Assembly (NCBI RefSeq): GCF_900156415.1
Contig: NZ_FTNM01000003.1
Span: 434,001 to 498,000 of the forward strand
Direction of reading: 5' to 3'
DNA length: 64,000 nucleotides
From: Pontibacter lucknowensis
GTDB lineage: Bacteria > Bacteroidota > Bacteroidia > Cytophagales > Hymenobacteraceae
The first letter of the stretch is position 1. Each line of letters starts with the position of its first letter. Positions 43,955 to 53,381 of this stretch are shown piece after piece. The notes beneath the pieces were generated by a model. It was not told the origin of the DNA and ran no database searches. It saw only the letters and a program-made list of their open reading frames with translations. The translations under genes and the position numbers were made by a program.

Positions 43955-46674
43955 GCGTTTGAGGATGTTAAAAGTGCAACCGGGAAAGTCTTGAAAATCT
44001 CGGCCAAAGGTATAGACTGCTTTGCCTGCACCTGCTGTCCGCCAAAAAGCTGCTGCCAGTTTTGCGGCGCTTCGGCAGGAAGTTCCACCATCGTGTCACC
44101 CCACACCTGTTCGCCCAGTGGCAGTTCCTTTTCTGAGATGATGCTCGTGAGCAGACGCGGCACCACCACAATGCACCAGTTCTCTTCGTGGTGGCGGGCG
44201 AAGGCCATGGCATGGCGGCTGTGCTGGCCCTTTAATTTTAGCGGGATATAATCGCCCTCGTCGAAAAGTGATTTCAGCTCTTTGCGCAGGTGGAGTACCT
44301 GGTGCAGCAGGTATAGCTTCACGCGGGCATCGGTGGGGGAGGAGAGCAGCTCCTGCTGCAGCTCATCACCGTTTTCGTTGTGCTTTATTTCCTGCAAAAA
44401 TTGCTGTCGTTGCTCGTAATCCACAGGGCGGCGGTTGTCCGGATCTACCAGGCTGAAGTCCCAGAGTTCGCAGCCCTGGTATACATCGGGCACGCCCGGA
44501 CAGGTGGTTTTGAGGAGCGTCTGGCACAAGGAGTACAACCAGCCAAAATGAGCCGCCTTCTGGAAAAAGGGCTTGAAAGAAGCCATGAAGTCCTTGTCTT
44601 CCTGCAGCAGTTGCTGCACCAGATTTTTGACCGATGTTTCATAGGCTTCATTTGGCTCCGACCAGTTGGTGTTGATCTTGGCCTCCCGGAAAGCCTTCAC
44701 GAGGTACTCCTGAACCCGTTCCACCAAGGTATCGTCCACCTTGCCGTCGATCGGCATCACGCCCAGCAGGGTTTGCAGGATGAAGTAGAGGTCGTTTGCT
44801 GTCGGTCTGTCGGATTTGCTATGCTTCCGTGCCAGTTGCATCCAATCCTGCGCATTTTTCTCCCACTCTTCCGGCAGCTCACTCAGCACCTGCAGGCGCA
44901 TACGGGAGCCTTCGCCGCGTTTAGTATCGTGCGTGGCCGTGGCGTTGATGGAGTGCGGATAGGTTTGCATGCGGTATTGCATGCGCTCATGGAAATCACG
45001 GCGGTCGAGATTGAACACATCCGGACTGTTTCCCACTTCGTTGAGCGCCAGCAGGCGGTTGTAGTTGTAGAAGGTGGTGTCTTCCACACCCTTCGCTGCC
45101 AGCGGACCTGTAAACTGCTGACTGCGCATCACGAAGTATAGCTTTTCTCGCTTTAGTTCTTCGCTGTCCTGCTCACCTGACTCAAACAAGGTGCGCAGGT
45201 GTTCCAGCTCGGTTTTGACCTCAGGTGCTTTTTCATGGGCAATGGCTAAAGCTTTGCCCACCACTTCCATGGCCCCGGACGGCAGCGGGAAGGTATGGCC
45301 GTATATGCGGTATACCGGGAAGGAGGCCAGCAGTGTAGCCAGGGCATGATGCCAGTTTTTATCTTCTGACGAAGCAGGTATAAGTTCACAATCACGCAGC
45401 AGACGCATCAGGTTTTGCAGTTCGCCCTGCATGTAGTTTTCGAGTATCAGCAGCTTCTTTTCGTACACCAGCTTTTCGTAGTCGAGAGGGGCGTCGGGCA
45501 CCAGACGGTGGTAGATGTCGGTAAGCTTTTTCTCACCCTCAGCGTCGGTATAGAGGTTACTCACCCAGGCCAAAAAATCGTAGCCGCTGTTGCCTTCTAT
45601 TGGCCAGTAGTCGGGCATGTTTTCTTCCCCTTCCAGAATTTTCTCCACCACCAGGTATACCTGTTCGCCTGCCAGTTCGCGAAGTCGCTCCAGGTAGGTA
45701 TCCGGGTCAAAAAGGCCATCGACATGATCTACCCGCAGCCCCTGCACCAGTTGCCGCATGCAGAGCTCCTTGATAAACTGATGGTAATGATGAAACACCT
45801 CCTCCCGCTCCATGGCCGTGCAGATCAGGTCGTTGACCGTGAAGAAGCGGCGGTAGTTGATACGCTTCTCTGTTTCCTGCCAGTGACTCAGAATATAATA
45901 TTGCTGCCGGAGCAGTTCCTGAAGGGCTGTCTTGTCCTCGTTTATACCTCGTAGTACATCGGCTATACCTTGCTTTACTGCAGAATGATCTTGTGCAATC
46001 TGGTAGAGAGCCTGTTTCGCCTGCTCCCAATCGTTAGGCTCCAGCCTGTCGTGCGACATTAATTGCTCCAGCTTTTGCACCTGCTCCGTTAGTGCTGCGC
46101 TGGCTTCTGAAGAATTGAGCTTTTCGGCTACGCGCTCCAGCAGGAAGGTATAGCTGTCGATGCTGATTGGGTAAATATTGTCGAAGTAGTGTAGCCGGAA
46201 ACCCTGTTCATCGAAACTGAGCTTAAGCTGCCCCTGCTTGACCACTTCCTGCAGAGGCTCTCCCAGGAAGGGTACCATTAGTTGGCCCTTAAAGTCAGGA
46301 TGGTTGAAGTTGACATCGAAGAAGGTATAGAAGCGCGACTTCTGGCCTTTTTCCAGCACGTCCATCAGCCAGGCATTGTTCGGGTGAAAGGCCATGTGGT
46401 TTGGCACGATGTCCTGCAACCAGCCCATGCCATGTGCTTTCAGTTCGTCTGCTATCGCCTGTAATTCTTCCATGGTGCCCACATCGGGGTTGAGCTGGTG
46501 CGGATCCGTCACGTCATAGCCGTGCTCACTGCCGGGACGGGCCGTGAAAAAAGGCGCAGCATAGATGGTGCTGATGCCCAGGTCCCGCAGGTAGGGGAGT
46601 ATATTTTTCAGGTCCTTCAGTTTAAACTTCGGAGACAGTTGTAGTCTGTATGTAGAGGAAGGTATGTATACCAT
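43951..46674 (-). CDS. treY: Malto-oligosyltrehalose synthase
   Basis: GH13 enzyme that turns the reducing end of a maltodextrin into a trehalose unit by an intramolecular shift. The 907-residue protein begins with the TreY signature (PSSTYRLQLSPKFKLKDL), has HGMGWLQDIVPNHMAF, nucleophile region GLRVDHVDGLFDP, acid/base region LVVEKILEGEE, and the TreY-specific GNSGYDFLAWV and THDTKRGEG. It is longer than typical bacterial TreY (700-800) through insertions in the middle. It lies 65 bases after the GH57 gene. Confidence 0.96.
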   Translation of the reverse strand: MVYIPSSTYRLQLSPKFKLKDLKNILPYLRDLGISTIYAAPFFTARPGSEHGYDVTDPHQLNPDVGTMEELQAIADELKAHGMGWLQDIVPNHMAFHPNNAWLMDVLEKGQKSRFYTFFDVNFNHPDFKGQLMVPFLGEPLQEVVKQGQLKLSFDEQGFRLHYFDNIYPISIDSYTFLLERVAEKLNSSEASAALTEQVQKLEQLMSHDRLEPNDWEQAKQALYQIAQDHSAVKQGIADVLRGINEDKTALQELLRQQYYILSHWQETEKRINYRRFFTVNDLICTAMEREEVFHHYHQFIKELCMRQLVQGLRVDHVDGLFDPDTYLERLRELAGEQVYLVVEKILEGEENMPDYWPIEGNSGYDFLAWVSNLYTDAEGEKKLTDIYHRLVPDAPLDYEKLVYEKKLLILENYMQGELQNLMRLLRDCELIPASSEDKNWHHALATLLASFPVYRIYGHTFPLPSGAMEVVGKALAIAHEKAPEVKTELEHLRTLFESGEQDSEELKREKLYFVMRSQQFTGPLAAKGVEDTTFYNYNRLLALNEVGNSPDVFNLDRRDFHERMQYRMQTYPHSINATATHDTKRGEGSRMRLQVLSELPEEWEKNAQDWMQLARKHSKSDRPTANDLYFILQTLLGVMPIDGKVDDTLVERVQEYLVKAFREAKINTNWSEPNEAYETSVKNLVQQLLQEDKDFMASFKPFFQKAAHFGWLYSLCQTLLKTTCPGVPDVYQGCELWDFSLVDPDNRRPVDYEQRQQFLQEIKHNENGDELQQELLSSPTDARVKLYLLHQVLHLRKELKSLFDEGDYIPLKLKGQHSRHAMAFARHHEENWCIVVVPRLLTSIISEKELPLGEQVWGDTMVELPAEAPQNWQQLFGGQQVQAKQSIPLAEIFKTFPVALLTSSNA

Positions 46675-46739
46675 GTTGTTTTCTTTTTAGCTGTATAAGG
46701 AAAGGTGGCTTAGTGGGCAAAGTCTGCGAGATGTCAGCT

Positions 46740-49172
46740 TCATATTTTCAGATTCAGGCTATTATACAACTCTTCGAACTGCTTGCACCAGGCATCGGCT
46801 TTTTCGTTTTTTTCATTTTTTTCATCCTGCTTTTTGCGGTTCGTCTCATAGGTACTTTGTCGCATCCTGAAAGCGATGTTCTGCGACTGCCAATACTCCG
46901 GCTGCAGACTGGAGCCGTTGATGACCGTCAGGAGTTCGATCAGATATTGCATGTGTTCCGTGTCATCGGGATTTTCCTCCAGGTAGTGCATCGCTTCTTC
47001 TACATGGATAGTCGCCGCATAATTCACCGCTTCTTCATCCAGTTTCACGCCCATGCGATCGACTTCTTTCAGGAGTTTGAGCACGGTGTCCACATCCACC
47101 CGTTCGGCCATCAGGGCTTCAAGCAGGCGTCCCGATACAATGTAGTCTACCGTGATCTGCAGTGGCCGCGGCAGGTTCATATCCACGTTTTTGATGGCAG
47201 CCATCAACGGATAGTTGTTGTCGTATACCTGCTGAAAATCATGCTCCAAAGCCCGCATGGTTTGCTCCAGTACTTGGTCCAGAATCTTCTTCTGGTCATC
47301 GCGGAAGAGGTGCCAGAAAGAGTAGTTGTGCGACTCGAAGTGCTTGTCAAGTAGCATGATTACTTCTGTGATATTGCCTTTGTCAAAGGCGGTGCTGAGT
47401 TCATGGTGCAGGGTGGCGAAGGCATCGGGGCTTACGAATTTGCGCACGCCCCCGAACAACTGATGATCACCAATGTGTAGCACGCCAAACGAAACGTCCA
47501 CTTCCTCCCAGGTAATGGTGGAGCGTATGAAAGCTTTGCCAATGGCCAGCCGCTGACGTCCCGCCTCTAGCATTTCATAATATTCGGAAGTGGCCTTGTA
47601 GCTGTAGAGTGGTAGCTCTTCCGGGGAGTCGGCAAAGAGCGACGACACGGCATAATGGGCACCAACCCGCAACAGGTCCAATTGAGTTGGCTGCACTATT
47701 TTGTAGTAGGCCTTGGAAGCGTCGCCGTACTCCTTGTTATTGCTCTTAGCTCGTTTCAGGAATTCCACGAATGTTGTTTCATAGTCGTTGCCGCTCAAGT
47801 CCTTTGCCAGTTGCAGGGCTCGTGTCGCGTACAGAATGTCCTGCATCGTTTCGATACCGGTCACCTCGTCAAAAAACCAGCCGCAGCTGGTGTACATCAG
47901 CATGGCGTGGTACTGCATTTCGAGCAGTTTCAGAAACTTGATCTGCTCGCCTTTGCTCAGTTCCCGGTTAGTCTGTGAATGGATGAAATCATGCACATGG
48001 TCCTCGTTCCGGTCCATGATCACCTGGATGTAGTTGTTACGCGTCTGCCACGGATCGGCTCCCAGCTTCTGCATCTCCTGCTCAAAGAGCGGCTCCAGCT
48101 GATCGCGCACCCAGTCGAAGGCTTCCCGCACAGGAGCCCGCCAGGCCTGGTTCCAGTCATCGTGGCCGCCGGTGTGGCAGCCGCAGTCGCTGCGCCAGCG
48201 CTCTACGCCGTGCATGCAGCTCCAGGATGTGTTCTCGATGATTTCAGCTTCGTATTTAGGCGGGTATAGCTCCAGGTATTCTCCGTAGATCGTGATCTTG
48301 GCCAACTCTTCCTGCTCAATGTGGTGCAGGGCGTAGGAGAGGGCCATTTCACCGAAGCGGTGGTGGTGGCCGTAGGTTTCGCCGTCTGTGGCGATGTGCA
48401 TGAGCTGCGGATCTTTGCTGTGCTCGTCGAAGGTGGTGGTGAGGCGGTGGGCAAACTTCTCGCCACTCTCCAACAAGCCTTCAAAAGCGATGGCCTGCGA
48501 CACGGGCGCGTCATAAAAAAACAACGCAATCGTTCTGCCTGAAGGCAAAGTACAGCGGTAGGGCCGCTTTGGGTCTATCTTGGCGCCCGTGGCATTGTGC
48601 CAGTCTTTCTCGTCTATCTTGCGGTAGCGTTTGGCCTGGTAGGGGGAGAGGATCGTGAACTTGATACCATGCTCAGCCAGCACTTCCAGCGTGGTCGTGT
48701 TTGCAGCGGTTTCCCCCAGCCACATGCCTTCCGGGTCGCGACCAAATCGCTTCCTGAAATCATAGATTCCCCAGATCACCTGTGTATGCTGGTCCCGCTC
48801 GTTGGCCAGCGGCATGATCATGTGGTTGTATACCTGCCCCAGCGCTGCCCCGTGCCCAGAAAAGCGCTTCTGACTTTCCTTGTCGGCCTCGAGTATGGAC
48901 TGGTAAATATCCGGCGCTTTTTTCTCCATCCACTCCAGCAAGGTCGGGCCGAAGTTAAAGCTCATGCGGGCGTAGTTGTTCATAATGTCCACGATCTGCC
49001 CCTTGCCGTTCTGGATGCGCGAAGCCGAGTTGCGGGCATAGCATTCAGCGGTAATGCGCTCGTTCCAGTCGTGAAATGGGTGCGCCGACTCCTGTAACTC
49101 GACCTCGTTAAGCCAGGGGTTTTCACGTGGCGGCTGATAGAAGTGTCCGTGAATGCAGATATACTTGTTCAT
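46740..49172 (-). CDS. GH57 enzyme with DUF3536 domain
   Basis: The 810-residue protein has an N-terminal GH57 (beta/alpha)7 domain: YICIHGHFYQPPRENPW, FNFGPTLLEWM, HMIMPLA, and the nucleophile region GMWLGETAANTTTLEVLAEHGI. The DUF3536 region follows, ending in a Lys/Glu-rich coiled tail. GH57 includes alpha-amylases, branching enzymes and 4-alpha-glucanotransferases; the DUF3536 subgroup has no firmly established activity that I can name. Its place between treZ and treY strongly suggests that it prepares glucan chains, for example by debranching, since no glgX/treX is in the operon. No signal peptide is seen, so it is cytoplasmic. Confidence 0.88.
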   Translation of the reverse strand: MNKYICIHGHFYQPPRENPWLNEVELQESAHPFHDWNERITAECYARNSASRIQNGKGQIVDIMNNYARMSFNFGPTLLEWMEKKAPDIYQSILEADKESQKRFSGHGAALGQVYNHMIMPLANERDQHTQVIWGIYDFRKRFGRDPEGMWLGETAANTTTLEVLAEHGIKFTILSPYQAKRYRKIDEKDWHNATGAKIDPKRPYRCTLPSGRTIALFFYDAPVSQAIAFEGLLESGEKFAHRLTTTFDEHSKDPQLMHIATDGETYGHHHRFGEMALSYALHHIEQEELAKITIYGEYLELYPPKYEAEIIENTSWSCMHGVERWRSDCGCHTGGHDDWNQAWRAPVREAFDWVRDQLEPLFEQEMQKLGADPWQTRNNYIQVIMDRNEDHVHDFIHSQTNRELSKGEQIKFLKLLEMQYHAMLMYTSCGWFFDEVTGIETMQDILYATRALQLAKDLSGNDYETTFVEFLKRAKSNNKEYGDASKAYYKIVQPTQLDLLRVGAHYAVSSLFADSPEELPLYSYKATSEYYEMLEAGRQRLAIGKAFIRSTITWEEVDVSFGVLHIGDHQLFGGVRKFVSPDAFATLHHELSTAFDKGNITEVIMLLDKHFESHNYSFWHLFRDDQKKILDQVLEQTMRALEHDFQQVYDNNYPLMAAIKNVDMNLPRPLQITVDYIVSGRLLEALMAERVDVDTVLKLLKEVDRMGVKLDEEAVNYAATIHVEEAMHYLEENPDDTEHMQYLIELLTVINGSSLQPEYWQSQNIAFRMRQSTYETNRKKQDEKNEKNEKADAWCKQFEELYNSLNLKI

Positions 49173-49290
49173 AACTTATAGGACAAAGGACTGTTGAATA
49201 AAGAAAAATAGACCGGCAGGTATAGAGGGCACTGTACAGGGACAGATTCGCTCTGTTTGAAGGCTATACCTGAAATGAGCTAGTTCCTTT

Positions 49291-51135
49291 TCATAGAATG
49301 ATGTTGCTTTGGAATACGGTGACGGAAGCTGCTGGCAGTTCTATTTCCTGACCCGCACTAAGCTCCTTTGGTAGATCTTTACCTGCCCCGCCATACCTGC
49401 TTTCATCAGAACCCAGCACCAGTTTCCATGAGGCCCCCACCTCTTTAACAACGCTTGTTTTTTGCGGTTGATTATTTATGTTAAATAAAGCGTAGAGGTA
49501 CGGACTTTCACCGGAGTGGATGAGGTGTAGCACTTGGGTATGGCTGTCGGCTGAAACATGCAGTCTGGTTTTGTCAGGGCGGGCAAGGGCAGGGGCGGAC
49601 TTACGGAGCTGAATAAGCGCCTTGTAGAAGTCCCGCAGCTGGCGGTGCTTTTCGCTGTACTCGTAGCTACGCTGCAGTTTCGATTGATTAAAGGTTTCTT
49701 CTGACTGTGGATCCGGTGCTTCGCCTTGCCAGGCAAAAGAAGAGAATTCCTCTTTACGGCCTTTGCGCACGGCCTCTACCAGGTCTTTATCGGAGTGACT
49801 CACAAAGTACAGGAAAGGATTTTCCTCACCATATTCTTCACCCATGAATAGCATGGGGGTGAAAGGGGAGAGCAGCACCAAGCCTGCTGCCACCTTAAGC
49901 ATGTCGTAGGGGATCAGCTTCGTCAGACGCTCCCCCAGCATGCGGTTGCCTACCTGGTCGTGGTTCTGAGAGCAGACCACGAACTGACGGGCGGGGTTTG
50001 CGGTGGGATCGCTGCCAAAAGTCCGCTTGCGGTGTTCAGAGTAGAGTCCGTCATACACGAAACCATGTTGCAAAACTTTCTGCAACTGCTCCAGCTTTCC
50101 GAAATCGCTGTAGTAACCAGAGTCTTCTCCCGTGAGCAAAGCATGCACGGCATGGTGAAAATCATCGCTCCACTGCGCCGCTAGTCCAAAGCCGCCTTTT
50201 TCTCTCGGGTTGATGAGGCGCACGTCGTTCAGGTCGCTTTCCGCAATCAGGATGAAGTGCCGGTTAAGTTGCTTTTCCAGGTGCTCTACCTGCTCCTGCA
50301 AATCCTGCAATAAGTGCTTCGCGCCTGTATCCAGGATGGCGTGCACGGCATCGAGGCGCAGGGCATCGATATGATAATCACGCAGCCACAGCAGGGCGTT
50401 CTGCATAAAGAAGTTGCGCACATGGTCGCTGTGCGCATCATCGAAATTGAGCGCCTTGCCCCAGGGCGTGTTATACTTGTCAGTGAAGTATGGGCCGAAC
50501 TCATTGAGGTAATTACCTTCCGGACCAAGGTGATTGTACACCACATCCAACACCACAGCTATACCTGCAGCATGGCAGGCGTCTACCAGTTTTTTCAGGC
50601 CTTCCGGTCCGCCATAGCTCTCCTGCACCGCCGAAGGGTATACACCATCGTAGCCCCAGTTCCGACCTCCCGGAAAAGCCGCCACAGGCATGATTTCAAT
50701 CGCCGTTATACCTAAGTCCACCAACTCAGGCAGCTTGTCGATCACCCCCTGAAAAGTCCCTTCTTCGGAGAAGGTACCGACGTGCAGTTCGTACACAATG
50801 TACTGCTCCAGCGGCAGCGGTTTCCAGTTTTTGTCGGTCCACCCGAAGGAAGTATGATCCACCACGGCTGAGGGTTCGTGCACGCCGTCAGGCTGAAAAT
50901 GTGAGGCAGGGTCGGGTCGCTCCACCTCTTCGTCAAGCTGGAAGGTATAGCGTGCGCCGGGACCGGTCTCTTCGCTCAGGGCGGTCCAGTAACCGAAGGC
51001 TTCGCGCTGCAGTGGTATTATGTTATCGTTATCTTTTAACACCACATCCACCTGCGCGGCGGCCGGGGCCCAAACTGTAAACAAGGTACCCTTGCCTGGG
51101 GTATAATGTGCTCCAATCTCTCGTGTTATGCTCAT
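49291..51135 (-). CDS. treZ: Malto-oligosyltrehalose trehalohydrolase
   Basis: GH13 enzyme that cleaves trehalose from the end made by TreY. The 614-residue protein has an N-terminal CBM48-like module (HYTPGKGTLFTVWAPAAAQVDVVL), then the GH13 barrel with GVYPSAVQESYGGPEGLKKLVDACH, VVLDVVYNHLGPEGNY, nucleophile region ALRLDAVHAILD, acid/base region ILIAESDLND and SQNHDQVGNR. It is the first gene of the minus-strand operon, divergent from glgE. The two are separated by about 209 bases, a natural place for shared control. Confidence 0.96.
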   Translation of the reverse strand: MSITREIGAHYTPGKGTLFTVWAPAAAQVDVVLKDNDNIIPLQREAFGYWTALSEETGPGARYTFQLDEEVERPDPASHFQPDGVHEPSAVVDHTSFGWTDKNWKPLPLEQYIVYELHVGTFSEEGTFQGVIDKLPELVDLGITAIEIMPVAAFPGGRNWGYDGVYPSAVQESYGGPEGLKKLVDACHAAGIAVVLDVVYNHLGPEGNYLNEFGPYFTDKYNTPWGKALNFDDAHSDHVRNFFMQNALLWLRDYHIDALRLDAVHAILDTGAKHLLQDLQEQVEHLEKQLNRHFILIAESDLNDVRLINPREKGGFGLAAQWSDDFHHAVHALLTGEDSGYYSDFGKLEQLQKVLQHGFVYDGLYSEHRKRTFGSDPTANPARQFVVCSQNHDQVGNRMLGERLTKLIPYDMLKVAAGLVLLSPFTPMLFMGEEYGEENPFLYFVSHSDKDLVEAVRKGRKEEFSSFAWQGEAPDPQSEETFNQSKLQRSYEYSEKHRQLRDFYKALIQLRKSAPALARPDKTRLHVSADSHTQVLHLIHSGESPYLYALFNINNQPQKTSVVKEVGASWKLVLGSDESRYGGAGKDLPKELSAGQEIELPAASVTVFQSNIIL

Positions 51136-51344
51136 ATAGTATCCTTTTACGCCTGATTTCTAACTGGCATATACGGCATTAGGTTGTTCTTTTTTGGGCA
51201 ATTGAATCTTTTATGATTCCAAAGTTGTCCTCTGCACCGCTTAACATAGGCTACAGGTGCTCTGCTGCAGACTCACCCGAAACCTATTGCGCGCGCATGC
51301 AGTACCTATTAGCTATTCTACATCAAATCAGGAAAAAAGCATAC

Positions 51345-53366
51345 ATGGAAGCATTGGAAGGAACCAAAAGGGTTGTCATCGAGAACGTGAAACCGCAGGT
51401 AAACTGTGGGCAGTATCCAATCAAGCGCACTGTGGGAGAAGAGGTCGAAGTGACGGCAGATGTGTTTGGAGACGGCCATGACGAGGTAAAAGCTGTATTG
51501 CTCTACCGGCATTCCAAAAAGAAAAAGTGGAACGAGGTGCCGATGCAGTTCCTGGGCAACGACCGCTGGCAAGTGACTTTCACCCCCGACAGCATGGGCA
51601 CTTTTGAGTATACGCTACAGGGCTGGGTGGACCACTTCTATACCTGGCAGAAGGGGCTCAAAAAGAAATTTGAAGCGAACCAGGATATCACGGTGGAGTT
51701 GCAGATCGGGGCGCAATTGCTCCAGGAATCTGCCGCTACCGCCAAGCCCGGTCAGCAGAAGCGACTCTACAAATGGGCCGAGCAACTCAACAAACCTGGC
51801 TCCATAGCCGATGCCGTGACACTAGCCACCGGCGAAGACGTGTCGGACCTGATGCACGCCTGCTGCGATCGCCAGAATGTAACGACTTACCACAAAATAC
51901 TGACCGTGGAAGTAGAGCGGCAGAAGGCGCTTTTCAGCACCTGGTACGAATTCTTCCCCCGTTCCGCAGCACAAGAGGCAGGCCGCCACGGCACCTTCCA
52001 GGACTGCGAGCGCCTGCTGCCCCGCATCGCCGAAATGGGCTTCGACACGATCTATCTTCCGCCGATCCACCCGATCGGCAATGCTTTCCGCAAGGGCAAA
52101 AACAACTCAGTGACCTCTGAGCCTGGAGAGCCTGGTTCTCCCTGGGCGATAGGTGCTGAGTCAGGTGGGCACAAGTCCATCCTGCCGGAGCTGGGCAGCC
52201 TGGATGAGTTCAGAAGTTTTGTGCAAGCTGCACGGGAGCACGGCATTGAAGTGGCGCTGGACTTTGCTATTCAGTGCTCACCGGATCATCCTTATGTAAA
52301 GGAGCATCCGCAATGGTTTAAATGGCGACCGGATGGCACGGTGCAGTACGCCGAGAACCCACCAAAAAAATACCAGGACGTGCTGCCCGTTAATTTCGAA
52401 ACCGAAGACTGGCAGAACCTGTGGCGCGAACTCAAAAGTATCGTCATCCATTGGATCGAGCAGGGAGTTTACGTTTTCCGCGTAGACAACCCGCACACCA
52501 AACCTTTCGCGTTTTGGGAATGGATGATCCGGGAAGTGCGCCAGCAGTACCCGCAGGTGATCTTCCTGGCCGAGGCCTTCACCCGTCCGCGGGTGATGGA
52601 GCGTCTCGGTAAGATCGGTTTCACGCAGTCCTATACCTACTTCACTTGGCGCAACACAGCTGCCGAGATAAAAGAGTACATGCGCGAGCTCACCCAAACC
52701 GAGATGCGCGACTTCTACCGTCCAAACTTCTGGCCCAACACCCCGGACATCCTGCCACATGAACTGCAGTCGGGCGGTGAGCCTGCGCACATTACCCGTG
52801 TGGTGCTGGCGGCTACCCTGTCCTCAAACTATGGAATGTACGGACCAGTTTATGAGTTCGGCATCAACACGCCGGTGCAGGGCAAGGAAGAGTACTGGGA
52901 CTCCGAGAAGTACGAGATCATGCACTGGGACTGGGGCCGCCTGACAAAAATAAGAGAAGTCATCACCAAGATAAACAAGATACGCCAGGTCAACCCGGCA
53001 CTGCAAACCACCTGGAACATTGCCTTCGGCGATACCGACAATCCGCAGATCCTTTGCTATGCCAAGTGGGACAGCAGCTACCGCAACAAAATGCTGATGG
53101 TCGTGAACCTGGACCCGCACCATACGCAGGCCGGTTGGGTGCAGGTGCCGCTGCACGTACTAAAAATGGACAGCAACCAGCAATACATGGTGCACGACCT
53201 GATGACCGAACACAAATATACCTGGAACAGCGAGTGGAATTATGTGGAGCTCCGTCCGCACGAAATGCCTGTGCACGTCTTCCGCATCGAATCCGCTACC
53301 CCGGGCATGGGCCACGACAGTCTGGATGATACCTGGCTGCCCGACGACCACAGCAAACACGAATAA
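51345..53366 (+). CDS. glgE: Alpha-1,4-glucan:maltose-1-phosphate maltosyltransferase
   Basis: Transfers maltose from maltose 1-phosphate to the growing alpha-glucan. The 673-residue protein has an N-terminal beta domain, a helical domain (AEQLNKPGSIADAVTLATGEDVSDLMHAC), then the GH13_3 barrel with nucleophile D381 (FRVDNPHTKP) and acid/base E410 (FLAEAFTRP), plus GMYGPVYEFG. The open frame extends 44 codons further to an ATG at 51213, but that stretch is not protein-like and the ATG at 51345 has AGGA at a suitable distance. The treS-mak gene follows 15 bases later. Confidence 0.95.
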   Translation: MEALEGTKRVVIENVKPQVNCGQYPIKRTVGEEVEVTADVFGDGHDEVKAVLLYRHSKKKKWNEVPMQFLGNDRWQVTFTPDSMGTFEYTLQGWVDHFYTWQKGLKKKFEANQDITVELQIGAQLLQESAATAKPGQQKRLYKWAEQLNKPGSIADAVTLATGEDVSDLMHACCDRQNVTTYHKILTVEVERQKALFSTWYEFFPRSAAQEAGRHGTFQDCERLLPRIAEMGFDTIYLPPIHPIGNAFRKGKNNSVTSEPGEPGSPWAIGAESGGHKSILPELGSLDEFRSFVQAAREHGIEVALDFAIQCSPDHPYVKEHPQWFKWRPDGTVQYAENPPKKYQDVLPVNFETEDWQNLWRELKSIVIHWIEQGVYVFRVDNPHTKPFAFWEWMIREVRQQYPQVIFLAEAFTRPRVMERLGKIGFTQSYTYFTWRNTAAEIKEYMRELTQTEMRDFYRPNFWPNTPDILPHELQSGGEPAHITRVVLAATLSSNYGMYGPVYEFGINTPVQGKEEYWDSEKYEIMHWDWGRLTKIREVITKINKIRQVNPALQTTWNIAFGDTDNPQILCYAKWDSSYRNKMLMVVNLDPHHTQAGWVQVPLHVLKMDSNQQYMVHDLMTEHKYTWNSEWNYVELRPHEMPVHVFRIESATPGMGHDSLDDTWLPDDHSKHE

Positions 53367-53381
53367 AACCGAAAAAACTAT

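Noticed and set aside
51213-51344. N-terminal extension of GlgE by 44 codons
   Set aside because: The stretch lies in the divergent promoter region, is not similar in character to the GlgE N-domain, and a better ATG with an AGGA site follows.
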